From Methanobacteriota archaeon (GTDB lineage: Archaea > Thermoplasmatota > Thermoplasmata > Methanomassiliicoccales > Methanomethylophilaceae): DNA of 64,000 nucleotides. Position 1 is the first letter of the stretch; every line of letters begins with the position of its first letter. Shown here piece by piece: positions 42,193 through 51,128 of this stretch. The translations under genes and the position numbers were made by a program. The notes beneath the pieces were generated by a model. That model saw nothing but the letters and a program-made list of their open reading frames with translations. It was not told where the DNA came from and searched no databases. The DNA lies in assembly GCA_023402275.1 (NCBI GenBank), contig JAEXCH010000014.1:62001-126000 (forward strand), in the 5' to 3' direction.

Positions 42193-42383
42193 TCCACTGG
42201 GCTGTATTGCTCCACGATGCTCATGAGTACTCATATTAATCATATTTAAATAAATCATAAGTGCTCATTTGCACCTCTTGGTCGAATTGGTGATACAACT
42301 GGAAAATGCAAATGGCATTTATCAAAAGACAATTAAACATATTAAACACATGCATGATGGTAAAATCATCCAACAAATCTCTT

Positions 42384-42845
42384 TTAACGCGCCAAATTAT
42401 TCTCTTTCGTCCATTTGTCATTAATATTTGATTCAAATTTTTTCGAAGCAGATGTATAAAGGGCCAGAACTTCTATCGCCACAGCGATTATCAATAACAT
42501 CCAGAATGCGACCCCACCAATGGTTGCAAATGTCATTACATATGAGAAAACTATCATCAGTATGCCTAGGAATGATGATATCTTTTCTATATTGTATGCG
42601 GATAGATCTTCTTTTGAGAAGAAAATGAATGGGAAAAGAATTCTGATCTGTCCAAAGAATATGACCAAGCCGAGTATCAATATCAACAATGAAAACAGAA
42701 TGCCCATCCAGAATGTTCCCTGACCTCTGAATAGATCCTGGTCGAATATTCCTGTAAATTCGATAAGGTAGAACGACACTGCTGCTATGACTACCCATAG
42801 AAGGCACAGGAACAAAGCAACTTTTCTTCGTTCTTTGATGAACAT
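42384..42845 (-). CDS. Small four-helix membrane protein
   Basis: A 153-residue protein with membrane segments at about 10-28, 43-65, 80-103 and 108-128. The N-terminus FIKERRKVALF and the tail TSASKKFESNINDKWTKENN are charged, so both ends probably lie in the cytosol. I see no family motif. It is transcribed alone, just downstream of tRNA-Ser in the minus direction, in a rather AT-rich stretch. Confidence 0.55.
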   Translation of the reverse strand: MFIKERRKVALFLCLLWVVIAAVSFYLIEFTGIFDQDLFRGQGTFWMGILFSLLILILGLVIFFGQIRILFPFIFFSKEDLSAYNIEKISSFLGILMIVFSYVMTFATIGGVAFWMLLIIAVAIEVLALYTSASKKFESNINDKWTKENNLAR

Positions 42846-42880
42846 ATAAAAGAATCATCTGACCAATATAAGAATATAAG

Positions 42881-42965
42881 CGCGGAGAGGGAGATTCGAA
42901 CTCCCGAGGTGAGTCACCACCGGTTTTCAAGACCGGCGCCGTGGGCCAGGCTTAGCTATCTCCGC
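42881..42965 (-). tRNA. tRNA-Ser (anticodon UGA)
   Basis: An 85-nt tRNA on the minus strand. Acceptor stem GCGGAGA/TCTCCGC pairs fully with discriminator G. The anticodon arm is CCGGT-CTTGAAA-ACCGG, giving UGA, which reads UCA serine codons. A long variable arm (GGTGACTCACC region) confirms the serine class. The T arm is GGGAG-TTCGAAT-CTCCC. No CCA is encoded and no intron is present. A TTAAATATG element some 25-30 nt before it on the minus strand may be its TATA box. Confidence 0.96.
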
Positions 42966-43041
42966 CTAAATCAGCAATAATATGTTCATATTTAATTCAA
43001 CCGTTTATATGTTAAGATAAATTTCATATGATGACTTGCTT

Positions 43042-43416
43042 TTATGGAGATTGATCATTTTGAATATTAGATAGAAGCCTAGTAATTTCAGATTTAAGAA
43101 CTGGATAATCTTCATCTAACATGTTCCATATCATATCTGATTGGACTTTGCCATAATTGTGTGCTATTAAGTCTCTAAATCTGCAGACGGACTTCCATTT
43201 AATGGCTTTGCTGTTTTCTGAGAGCCAAGTTTCTATTCTTTTCACATTCTCTCCTATTTGCATCAACAAGAATGTGCATGACATCTGGTATGCTACATCA
43301 TCCATGAATATGTCTTCATCTTTGCCAAATCTATCTACAAGTTCATCTATTGTATAGCAGTGATCCATTATGTTCTCAAGAACATCTTGAACCATTTGTT
43401 CCTCATCCATATACAA
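43042..43416 (-). CDS. hepT: HepT-like HEPN toxin
   Basis: A 124-residue all-helical HEPN protein. The HEPN RNase motif R-x4-H-x-Y is present as R81-DLIA-H86-N-Y88. It lies directly after an MNT nucleotidyltransferase, with 14 bp overlap: the usual HepT/MntA pair. In characterised pairs the HEPN protein is an RNase toxin that its partner silences by adding AMP to the tyrosine of this motif. Both genes are more AT-rich than the surrounding core genes, suggesting recent arrival. Confidence 0.85.
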   Translation of the reverse strand: MYMDEEQMVQDVLENIMDHCYTIDELVDRFGKDEDIFMDDVAYQMSCTFLLMQIGENVKRIETWLSENSKAIKWKSVCRFRDLIAHNYGKVQSDMIWNMLDEDYPVLKSEITRLLSNIQNDQSP

Positions 43417-43699
43417 CTACCTCATCAGAAGTCATGAATTTGTAGAAATTATCATTTTTCAATGATTTTCTGTTTATTACATCTACTTTGGAATCCAATG
43501 CTTCTTCTAAATCATCTATGAAACTAAAAAATACAAGAATATTATCTATTTCTCCGGGGTCTATGGAGAAGTCGTAGTCACTTTCTGCAGAGTTATCTCC
43601 TCTGGCCCTGGAACCAAATAAATATACTCGCTCCACACCATATTTTTTGGCAATAGGCGTAACTATCCTCGCAAGTTCCTCAATTGAATAGTCTGCCAT
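43403..43699 (-). CDS. mntA: MntA-like nucleotidyltransferase antitoxin
   Basis: A 98-residue minimal nucleotidyltransferase. LFGSRARGDNSAESDYDF carries the G29-S30 and D41-x-D43 catalytic motif, with a third acidic residue likely at VDVI (about 74). Members AMPylate the HEPN partner and so neutralise it. It is the first gene of the pair and overlaps HepT. Located about 440 bp from tRNA-Ser, on the same strand. Confidence 0.88.
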   Translation of the reverse strand: MADYSIEELARIVTPIAKKYGVERVYLFGSRARGDNSAESDYDFSIDPGEIDNILVFFSFIDDLEEALDSKVDVINRKSLKNDNFYKFMTSDEVVVYG

Positions 43700-43768
43700 A
43701 TATCTGACCTCGAGATAATACTGTTTTTGATTTATTTGATTCTTATGCTTTGATGAATAATATACTAC

Positions 43769-44713
43769 TTAACAATCAATCGACTGTTTCTCATTCGATA
43801 TCGGCCATATCCTATCAACGAACTTCGGTATCGCTGCGAACCATATCAGTTCGATTATCAGTGATATCACGCAAGGTATCACCGCACCTGAAGCATCAGC
43901 CATCAGAATGAAACATAAGGTCGTTGCAAGACCAGAGTTCTTCCATACGGCCATCGGTAGATACACCACGCCATCCTCTCTGTTCGTGCCCATCCTTCTC
44001 ATCAGATACATCATGATGAAACCTACGCCGAATATCCTTACAATACACGCCAGAGCGACGAACAATACCATCGTGGGTTCGCTTAGAACGTAATCCCTGT
44101 TCTGTCCCAACGATAATACGACCAACAAGAAGATCATCAGATTTACGATTATGAGTTTCGTTATCCTGTTCACCCCGATCTTCCTGATCGGGAATGTCAG
44201 CAGGATCGGTATCGCAACGAACAAAAGAACATACTTGAATATCTCAAGAGGATCGACGGCCTCACCAATGAATATCAAAGTTATCAACGGAGTCAAGACC
44301 AATGCTATGAGATAGATCACCGCGGTAGACATCACACAGGCGGTGAGATTTCCTCTGAAATAGAAGGTCATCGTCACAACTGAACCTGCACTGGGCACCG
44401 CTGCAAGCACCACCCATCCTTTCCAGATATCGGGGTGTTCGGCAATGAACGGCAATCCTACCAACAATGTTGCTATCGTACATACCCCAAAACATGCAGC
44501 TATCGACAACAGTATCTGCTTCTTATTCTCAACGATCGACCTTGCATTGAACTTCAGATCGCTCATGGAGAATGACATCTGAATTATCAGAACGAATATC
44601 ACGATTATCGAAGTGAACGATCCCAACGGACCGATCAACAATGCGAATATGACGCCAAGGATTATCCAGATCTTTGTGTCCGATAAATACTCCAGAAGCG
44701 CCATGTACTCCAC
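43769..44713 (-). CDS. Bile acid:sodium symporter (BASS)-like transporter
   Basis: A 314-residue membrane protein with about nine to ten helices. FVLIIQMSFSMSDLKFNARSI, AAVPSAGSVVTMTFYFRGNLTACVMSTAV and LPMAVWKNSGLATTLCFILMADASGAVIPCVIS match the BASS/SBF superfamily, where a polar residue pair in two crossing helices binds sodium and the solute. Archaeal members may carry organic anions rather than bile acids; substrate unknown. It is transcribed divergently from the flavoprotein gene. Confidence 0.6.
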   Translation of the reverse strand: MEYMALLEYLSDTKIWIILGVIFALLIGPLGSFTSIIVIFVLIIQMSFSMSDLKFNARSIVENKKQILLSIAACFGVCTIATLLVGLPFIAEHPDIWKGWVVLAAVPSAGSVVTMTFYFRGNLTACVMSTAVIYLIALVLTPLITLIFIGEAVDPLEIFKYVLLFVAIPILLTFPIRKIGVNRITKLIIVNLMIFLLVVLSLGQNRDYVLSEPTMVLFVALACIVRIFGVGFIMMYLMRRMGTNREDGVVYLPMAVWKNSGLATTLCFILMADASGAVIPCVISLIIELIWFAAIPKFVDRIWPISNEKQSIDC

Positions 44714-44822
44714 AACTCTGAGACCATATTTACGGATTACGACACTTTCAATGAGGTAACTGCTATCTCTTTATCTTACGACAATGATAACAAACTCATA
44801 CCTTAATGAGAAGGCGTCCCAT

Positions 44823-45374
44823 ATGAAAAAGAAGATATTGATCCTGAACGGAAGTCCCAGAAAGAATGGCAACACTGCAGCACTCATAGACAGATTCATC
44901 GACGGAGCACAGAAAGTTGGTCATGATATCACAAGATTCAACATACAACAGATGAACATACACCCCTGTATAGGATGTTTGAAAGGTGGAAAGGACCCAA
45001 ACAGTCCCTGTACACAGAAGGATGATATGGACAAGATATACAAAGCGTTCAAGGAATGCGACCTTGTTGTCCTTGCTTCTCCGATGTATTACTGGAGTTT
45101 CACCGCACAGTTGAAAGCTGTGCTTGATAGATTGTTCGCTGTTGCAGAGGAATTCAAAGCAATGCCTAAGAAGGACTGCATGATGATAATAGCGGCAGAG
45201 GACGACTCCGAGAGCAACAAGGCACCTCTGTTCTCATATTATGGCTTACTGATGAATGCATTGAACTGGAATGATAAAGGCAGTCTGATAGCCGGAGGGG
45301 TATATGAGGTGGGAGATATAACGGGAAAACCCACTCTGGATGAGGCTTACAGAATGGGAATAGAATACAAATGA
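44823..45374 (+). CDS. NADPH-dependent FMN reductase / flavodoxin-family protein
   Basis: A 183-residue flavoprotein. ILILNGSPRKNGNTAALIDRFIDGA is the FMN-binding loop, HPCIGCLKGGKDPNSPCTQKDDM is the cysteine segment seen in iron-sulfur flavoprotein relatives (two or three cysteines in place of the full set), and VLASPMYYWSFTAQLKAVLDR gives the second flavin loop. Start ATG 44823; an earlier ATG at 44784 would add 13 residues without family support. It probably reduces quinones, nitro compounds or ferric complexes. Confidence 0.85.
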   Translation: MKKKILILNGSPRKNGNTAALIDRFIDGAQKVGHDITRFNIQQMNIHPCIGCLKGGKDPNSPCTQKDDMDKIYKAFKECDLVVLASPMYYWSFTAQLKAVLDRLFAVAEEFKAMPKKDCMMIIAAEDDSESNKAPLFSYYGLLMNALNWNDKGSLIAGGVYEVGDITGKPTLDEAYRMGIEYK

Positions 45375-45398
45375 GGGTTTTGCCCTCACTCAATCTCT

Positions 45399-47453
45399 TT
45401 ATCTCTTTGAGAAGAATTCTATAGCATCGGAAACAGGATCCTTGGAAAGGGTGGCTTCCACCTGCCTCTGATATTTAGATATCCTTGAATCCAATATCAC
45501 GGCCATACCATAATCGGTCTCGTTCCTGATCATCCTTCCTACGGCTTGGCGTATCTTCCTTATGGCAGGTACCTCGCTGGTGTATTTCCATCCCATACCG
45601 GGACCATATCTTTGATCGAACATCTCGGACATGGCCTTCTGTTCAAGGGACGGGGGAGGGAACTGTATCCCCACGATAATAGTGAAACATAATTCCTCAC
45701 CGGGGAAATCAATACCTTCCGCGACCGATCCCCCTATTACACTGAAGAACACTCCGTTGTTCCCTCTTCTGAAAGCATCCAGTGACCTCATGGTCCTCTT
45801 CTGCTGACCGGATTCCTCCCAGAATAAGGGCTTATCGATATCTCTTTCTAGGAACGGACGCATGTTCTTCATCATCTTGTATGAAGGGAAGAACACCAAT
45901 GTGTTACGATCTACTGCATTACACAATCTGGCGATCTTCTTCTCTATCCTTGTTATCATCGAAGGATCCCTTGACATATCCTCGTATCTTGTTGTGACAT
46001 CGTCGACATAGAGGATCGATCTGTTCTCCTTGGGGAAGGGTGACGGATATGTCCTTGCCAGTGTTGTCTTCGGAAGTCCCATTATCTTATAATACTGTTC
46101 GAGAGGCTGGAGTGTTCCGGACATGTGGACAGCTCCTTTCAATTCTCTCATGAATTGAACTATGTCAGAAGGGTCGATGCATGCGGCATAAAGGTATTCA
46201 CCGTCCTCTGATGTCTTGACCGATCTGATGTATCTGTCATTGTCAGACATCATCCAATCCCTCAATGCTATTCCCAGGGTGTATATCTCTGATAATGTGT
46301 AGTTGTCATTCTCTGCTAGGGAATCCATACGGTTCTCCCCGACCCTTATCATATCCTCTATAAGAACATTCAACTGATTCCTTTGGATGTTGAATCTCTT
46401 CATGATCATTTTCTCAATTGCATCCTTCCCTAGACGGAATTCCGTCTTTCCGAAAGGTATGTGGTCAGTGGCAATTTGCCTAACTGCACTCTTGAGGTAT
46501 CTGATGACATCCTCCACTCTTACTCCATCGAACAATTCGCCCGTCTTGGTTGCAGTACATTCATCGATGGCAGCATCGATCATCTTGGATGTTATGGAGA
46601 AACTCTCCTGATCCCTTGCCGCATCTATGAGATTGTGGGCTTCATCCACTATCAGAAGAAGTGGGACATCCTCACCTCCGAGATTGGCAATGAAATTGGA
46701 TCTTATGTCCTCGGATAGTATGTGAACATACGGAGCAACGACGATATCCATATCCTTCATGAGGATCTTCTTCATCTCATACGGACACACTCCGAGTTTT
46801 TCGCAGTAATTGTCGAGTTCGGCCGATGTTGGGAATTCCCTAAGACAGTAATCTATGACGTTGTTCACTTCCGCCCTAGTCCTATCAAAGAATCTGCATC
46901 CTCCAGCGGATCCTTTCAGACTCTTGCTCTTGCGTTCCTCGCACATCAATGAAAGGACATTCGGAGGAAGTGCGTCAAGATCCTCATTGATCAACAAAGG
47001 GCATGACTTGTTCCTTCCTGTGATGGTTATCCCGGATACCGGTTTGATGGTGGATATCGCTTTCAGTTCCTTCATCACCTGATCGCTTTGGGATATCGTT
47101 CTTGTGAGGTAGACGATCTTCTTTCCATTCTTCCTTGCATGTTCAAGGCCTGCTGCAAGGGACACAATGGTCTTTCCGGTACCTGTTCCCGACTCGATGA
47201 CGATGTGCCTCCCTTCGTCCAATGCGTTGCGTATGTCGGTGATTATCTCGATCTGCATCTCCCTCGGTTCATATGGAAGGAACGGTGCACTTGGATTCTC
47301 CTTATCGATGAGTTTTTTGTTATTCTCTTCTGCCTTGACAAATTGATATAGACTGTTCTCTGCAGGTCTCTCTGCGTTCCTTCCGCAGGAGCCGCATCTC
47401 TTCTGGTTCGGAAGTATCATCGAACCGCAATTGGAACAGAAAACGTTGTCCAT
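45399..47453 (-). CDS. XPD/DinG-type helicase with N-terminal zinc ribbon
   Basis: A 684-residue superfamily 2 DNA helicase. It opens with an added zinc ribbon, FCSNCGSMILPNQKRCGSCG, then PYEPREMQIEII. Walker A ESGTGTGKT is followed by the Fe-S cysteines in GCRFFDRTRAEVNN, YCLREFP, NYCEKLGVC, then VDEAHNL (DEAH box), SGTLQPLEQY, and the final motif QAVGRMIRNETDYG. Four well-spaced cysteines fit the 4Fe-4S cluster of XPD-like helicases. It unwinds DNA 5' to 3' in repair. The ribbon extension is unusual for XPD and may aid DNA or partner binding. Confidence 0.88.
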   Translation of the reverse strand: MDNVFCSNCGSMILPNQKRCGSCGRNAERPAENSLYQFVKAEENNKKLIDKENPSAPFLPYEPREMQIEIITDIRNALDEGRHIVIESGTGTGKTIVSLAAGLEHARKNGKKIVYLTRTISQSDQVMKELKAISTIKPVSGITITGRNKSCPLLINEDLDALPPNVLSLMCEERKSKSLKGSAGGCRFFDRTRAEVNNVIDYCLREFPTSAELDNYCEKLGVCPYEMKKILMKDMDIVVAPYVHILSEDIRSNFIANLGGEDVPLLLIVDEAHNLIDAARDQESFSITSKMIDAAIDECTATKTGELFDGVRVEDVIRYLKSAVRQIATDHIPFGKTEFRLGKDAIEKMIMKRFNIQRNQLNVLIEDMIRVGENRMDSLAENDNYTLSEIYTLGIALRDWMMSDNDRYIRSVKTSEDGEYLYAACIDPSDIVQFMRELKGAVHMSGTLQPLEQYYKIMGLPKTTLARTYPSPFPKENRSILYVDDVTTRYEDMSRDPSMITRIEKKIARLCNAVDRNTLVFFPSYKMMKNMRPFLERDIDKPLFWEESGQQKRTMRSLDAFRRGNNGVFFSVIGGSVAEGIDFPGEELCFTIIVGIQFPPPSLEQKAMSEMFDQRYGPGMGWKYTSEVPAIRKIRQAVGRMIRNETDYGMAVILDSRISKYQRQVEATLSKDPVSDAIEFFSKR

Positions 47454-47508
47454 AGCTGTCGTAATAATGGTACCTATTATAACCTTACTTCAGAGGTTAT
47501 CGAAAGTG

Positions 47509-48423
47509 TCAACTTCCACGGTCCACATATTCCCTGATGTATTCCTCTGCGCCATCCATATTGAGGACTACTTCCCTCATAAGATGCTCCTCAGCTTCCT
47601 TTACCTTGTTAAGTGTAAGATATGCATTCGCAACATCCTGATGGAGTCTTATAAGGACCTGGATATCATCCAGTTTATTCATGGCCATCATCTCCTCGAG
47701 GATGGATATAGCTGCTTTCCTATCAGCGAAATACTGATCCAAGAGTCCTTTCTCCTGCTCTATATCCCCCCTTGATACGAACGGGAAGGCCAAGGACATC
47801 ATGTCCTCCAGTTTTCCACCATTCATCAGTTCCCATCCCACATCTATCGAGTCCGAGTAGTGCTCCATAGCCTGTTCATCCATTCCAAGGTCTGTCATGG
47901 CCTGACCGCTGATGTTGAGCATCTCAACATATCTGTTCCTTGACCAATCGTCATCGCGTCCGACCAAGAGAACATACAGTTTGTCAATGAATGATGCTGT
48001 CTCGTCCGGATATCCTGCATCGAGAAGGTCCTCGCAGCAGTCCAGACAGGTCCTTATGATCTTCCTTCTGTCATAATACTTGGAATCCTCGTTGATTTCA
48101 GAAAGACGTGTTGATGCGACAGAATAATCCTCCACCATCTGTTCGGAATTGTCCATGCTGTGCAGCTCCCCTCTTGAGAGATAAGCCCGTACATAACTTC
48201 CGGCATCAATCCCAATGTCTTTAGATTCCATACTCTGTATTATGTCGATGGCATCGTCAAAATCCGACATTGCTGAGGTGTAATATTCCATCATCGACAG
48301 AACGCTGCCGCGATTGATGAGGGCATCGAGAAGGTCCTCATCGGAACCATCCTCCTCCAGCTGATTTATCCTGTTGTTGCAATCCTTTAATGCAGCCTCT
48401 AGGTGTTCATCGAATGACGGCAT
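47509..48423 (-). CDS. TPR-like helical repeat protein
   Basis: A 304-residue acidic soluble protein of tandem helices. Repeat-like units include ALINRGSVLSMMEYYTSAMSDFDDAIDI (near 35), YVRAYLSRGELHSMDNSEQMVEDYSVA (near 78), LNISGQAMTDLGMDEQAMEHYSDSID (near 168) and RLHQDVANAYLTLNKVKEAEEHLMREV (near 258). No enzyme motif is present. It lies between the helicase and the adhesin on the same strand but is probably a separate unit. A partner cannot be named. Confidence 0.7.
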   Translation of the reverse strand: MPSFDEHLEAALKDCNNRINQLEEDGSDEDLLDALINRGSVLSMMEYYTSAMSDFDDAIDIIQSMESKDIGIDAGSYVRAYLSRGELHSMDNSEQMVEDYSVASTRLSEINEDSKYYDRRKIIRTCLDCCEDLLDAGYPDETASFIDKLYVLLVGRDDDWSRNRYVEMLNISGQAMTDLGMDEQAMEHYSDSIDVGWELMNGGKLEDMMSLAFPFVSRGDIEQEKGLLDQYFADRKAAISILEEMMAMNKLDDIQVLIRLHQDVANAYLTLNKVKEAEEHLMREVVLNMDGAEEYIREYVDRGS

Positions 48424-48490
48424 ATTCCCTCATATGTCATTTCTTGATTTAAAATTGAGCAAAGAACAATAAATAAAGGAAAATTGGAAA

Positions 48491-48508
48491 GAGCGGTATA
48501 TCCCGCTC
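48491..48508 (-). terminator. Terminator of adhesin gene
   Basis: GAGCGG (48491-48496) and CCGCTC (48503-48508) form a 6-bp stem. Read on the minus strand it lies just after the adhesin stop and is followed by TTTCCAATTTTCC. Confidence 0.65.
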
Positions 48509-48514
48509 GTTTGA

Positions 48515-51004
48515 TCACTCCTCTTCTTCTTCATCCTTCTTTCTTCTCTTCCAGAATATTATGAAGAATATGAACGCAGCAAGTAGGATTATTATCAATA
48601 TCCAAAGAAGACAGCAACCGTCCCCTATGGATTTCCCCCACCCTCCGCTTCCCGAATCATCGAAGAATGCGACCAGCGTCATATCAGAGTTGACAACGAT
48701 ATTCCTGTATGGATTCGTGCTTCCGTCTGACCATCCTTTGAAGGTGTATCCTTCCTTGGCGGTCGCATACACTGAAACAACAGAGCCCGCAGAGTAGTAT
48801 CCTGAACCATATGCATAACCTCCTCCGTCGGATACCACGTTCAGATAGAAGACCGCACCAGAGACCTTGGAGAAATCTACCCTGATGGTCTGATTCGATG
48901 TCACATTATTGAATGTGTAGCTTCCTGATCCAGCTGCATACGGATCGTTCCTACCGTTTATCTTAACGGAGTCTATGACATACCCATTGTTTGCGGTGAA
49001 AGTGATGGACACACTGTTCCCCCTTTCCACCTTGATATATCCGCTGGGACTTGTGCTTCCTCCTGATGAGGAATCCACCTTTATCGAATAGTATGTGGTT
49101 CCAAAGTAAGGAAGACCTTTGTTGATCTGTAAGGAATGATCTATCCCCCATATCGTATCGAAGTCCCAATCTGTAAGCTTGGATTCTGTTCTAAGGTCAG
49201 ATGAAGAGATCGGTCCGGAGTTCTTCAAAGCATTTATTATTGCAGATGCTATGCTTTTGCCTACTAATGAATCGGCAGTTCCCAGAAGATAGTATGAACT
49301 TATTATGTCAATGGTCGTGCTGGCTGCCGATCCTGTTATATTCCCTATTATTCCGGCGATGCTTGTATCAGAACCGGATGCCGAAAGACTGCCTGCAGTG
49401 TAACAGTTCTCAACTGTCACTGTACGATTATTAGATGAAGTATATTCACCTATCAATCCGGATGCATATGAGGCTTTGGAGGTGTCTGTTGTATCTGCAG
49501 ATATATCCCCTACGTTGTAACAATTGGATATCGTTGAGGTTGTACTGATCCTTCCTATTATTCCGGCAGAATATACATTGGAGGAGTTTGATGTCTGCGT
49601 TATATCTCCTTCATTATAACACATCATTATCGTGGCCGCGGCCGCGGTATGAGCAACTATTCCTGCAGAATAAGTGTTGATGTTCCTCGGCGTTACACCA
49701 TTGTATACGCTGTTCTGGGTTATAGTTCCTGAATTCGAACTGTTGCGGATATCGACACCGCCTGCATTCGTCCTACCGACTATTCCTGCTGTATAGACCA
49801 CATACCCGTTGGTCTCGGACCTTACATCAGCATCAATATCCCCTGTGTTATGACAATTTGACAATGTGGCCTTCTGTGAAGAAAATGCCAGTATCCCGGC
49901 AACATGCATGTTGGTGGTAACGGACGAGGATATATCTCCCCTGCCCGATATATCACCTGTATTGTTACAATTTGTGATGTCGGCTGTACCCTGTACATAA
50001 GAAACGATACCGCCCGCATAGGAACTATTGGATTCGACAGCATCTGATTTTACATCTCCGCGATTATCACATCCTGTTATGGTCAGATTTCCGTTGGAGT
50101 ATGCAATTATGCCTCCTGCATATGCACGTGTTGTCGGCTTGGATGAGATACCGAGGAGGGTGCTTGATTCCGCTACAACATTACTGTCGTTGACAGAGTC
50201 CATGATGTTCATTCCTTCAGAATATGCGACTATTCCGCCGGAGTATGCAGTTTTGGCAACTGCTTTCACAGTATCATCGTACTGTGTGTTGCAGGATGAA
50301 ACGGAACTATTCTTGGCATAACCTATGATACCTCCTGAGAATGATTCCATTGTCGAAGGAAGAACCCCGTTTATAGGACAGTCTGCATAAACATCGGTGT
50401 GGATACTCTTCAGGTCATTGAAATCCGCACCTTCCGCATAACCCACCATTCCTCCTGAATATGATTTTACATTGTTTGTTATTGTGGTCACGGACGATCT
50501 TACTTCTGAATCATGTATCTCACAGAGTTCCAGAGCACCGTCTATCATGTGCGCTATCAATCCTCCTGCATATGATGTGGTGGTCGATGATGACGATATC
50601 TTTGCATTCTGGAGTATGACGTTCTTTATCTTGGCCCCGTCAGTGTATCCGAACATACCGGCATAAGCAGTTGGGACAACCCCGCCGGCATCCATCTCCA
50701 GGTTGATGATCGCAAATCCATTGCCGTCATATTCTCCTTTGAATGACGTTGTATCATTCCCTATTGGATTAACCGCGATACCGGACATGTTCAGTTCGAC
50801 CGTCTGCCTATATTTCTTATCGGCCGCCCAGTCATCACCGGAGGTGAGATCATTGTTCATCAGATCCACCATGTCCTGTACTGATGATATTTCGATAAAA
50901 CCGTCATCTGCATCTGTTCCATTATCATCCGACAACAGCATGCCGGATGTTGCCAATGTAAGAACCAGCACTAATGAAGCGGTTATAATTAGCTTATTTT
51001 TCAA
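48515..51004 (-). CDS. Large surface adhesin-like protein
   Basis: An 829-residue exported protein. The signal peptide is about 1-24 (KNKLIITASLVLVLTLATSG). From about 100 to 560 there are at least ten degenerate repeats built on YAGGIIAYSNG...ITGCDNRGDV, the GLUG-like units that fold as a parallel beta helix. Around 630-770 are two InlB-type beta-grasp repeats (GGSTSPSGYIKVERGNSVSITF and YTFKGWSDGSTNPY). A C-terminal membrane helix (about 797-818) is followed by a basic stop and EEEEE tail, so it is anchored with the repeats outside. Gut methanogens often carry such adhesins. Likely role: contact with surfaces, other microbes or host matrix. Confidence 0.85.
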   Translation of the reverse strand: MKNKLIITASLVLVLTLATSGMLLSDDNGTDADDGFIEISSVQDMVDLMNNDLTSGDDWAADKKYRQTVELNMSGIAVNPIGNDTTSFKGEYDGNGFAIINLEMDAGGVVPTAYAGMFGYTDGAKIKNVILQNAKISSSSTTTSYAGGLIAHMIDGALELCEIHDSEVRSSVTTITNNVKSYSGGMVGYAEGADFNDLKSIHTDVYADCPINGVLPSTMESFSGGIIGYAKNSSVSSCNTQYDDTVKAVAKTAYSGGIVAYSEGMNIMDSVNDSNVVAESSTLLGISSKPTTRAYAGGIIAYSNGNLTITGCDNRGDVKSDAVESNSSYAGGIVSYVQGTADITNCNNTGDISGRGDISSSVTTNMHVAGILAFSSQKATLSNCHNTGDIDADVRSETNGYVVYTAGIVGRTNAGGVDIRNSSNSGTITQNSVYNGVTPRNINTYSAGIVAHTAAAATIMMCYNEGDITQTSNSSNVYSAGIIGRISTTSTISNCYNVGDISADTTDTSKASYASGLIGEYTSSNNRTVTVENCYTAGSLSASGSDTSIAGIIGNITGSAASTTIDIISSYYLLGTADSLVGKSIASAIINALKNSGPISSSDLRTESKLTDWDFDTIWGIDHSLQINKGLPYFGTTYYSIKVDSSSGGSTSPSGYIKVERGNSVSITFTANNGYVIDSVKINGRNDPYAAGSGSYTFNNVTSNQTIRVDFSKVSGAVFYLNVVSDGGGYAYGSGYYSAGSVVSVYATAKEGYTFKGWSDGSTNPYRNIVVNSDMTLVAFFDDSGSGGWGKSIGDGCCLLWILIIILLAAFIFFIIFWKRRKKDEEEEE

Positions 51005-51128
51005 TATATATTTCCCCCATATGCAAGCTTATCATTCACCAGACTATAGCTGGACGATGCGGCTATCTCCTATGTATAATATATATCTCTCGCAGACCTA
51101 TGTTATTACAGTAAGAGGATCATATATC

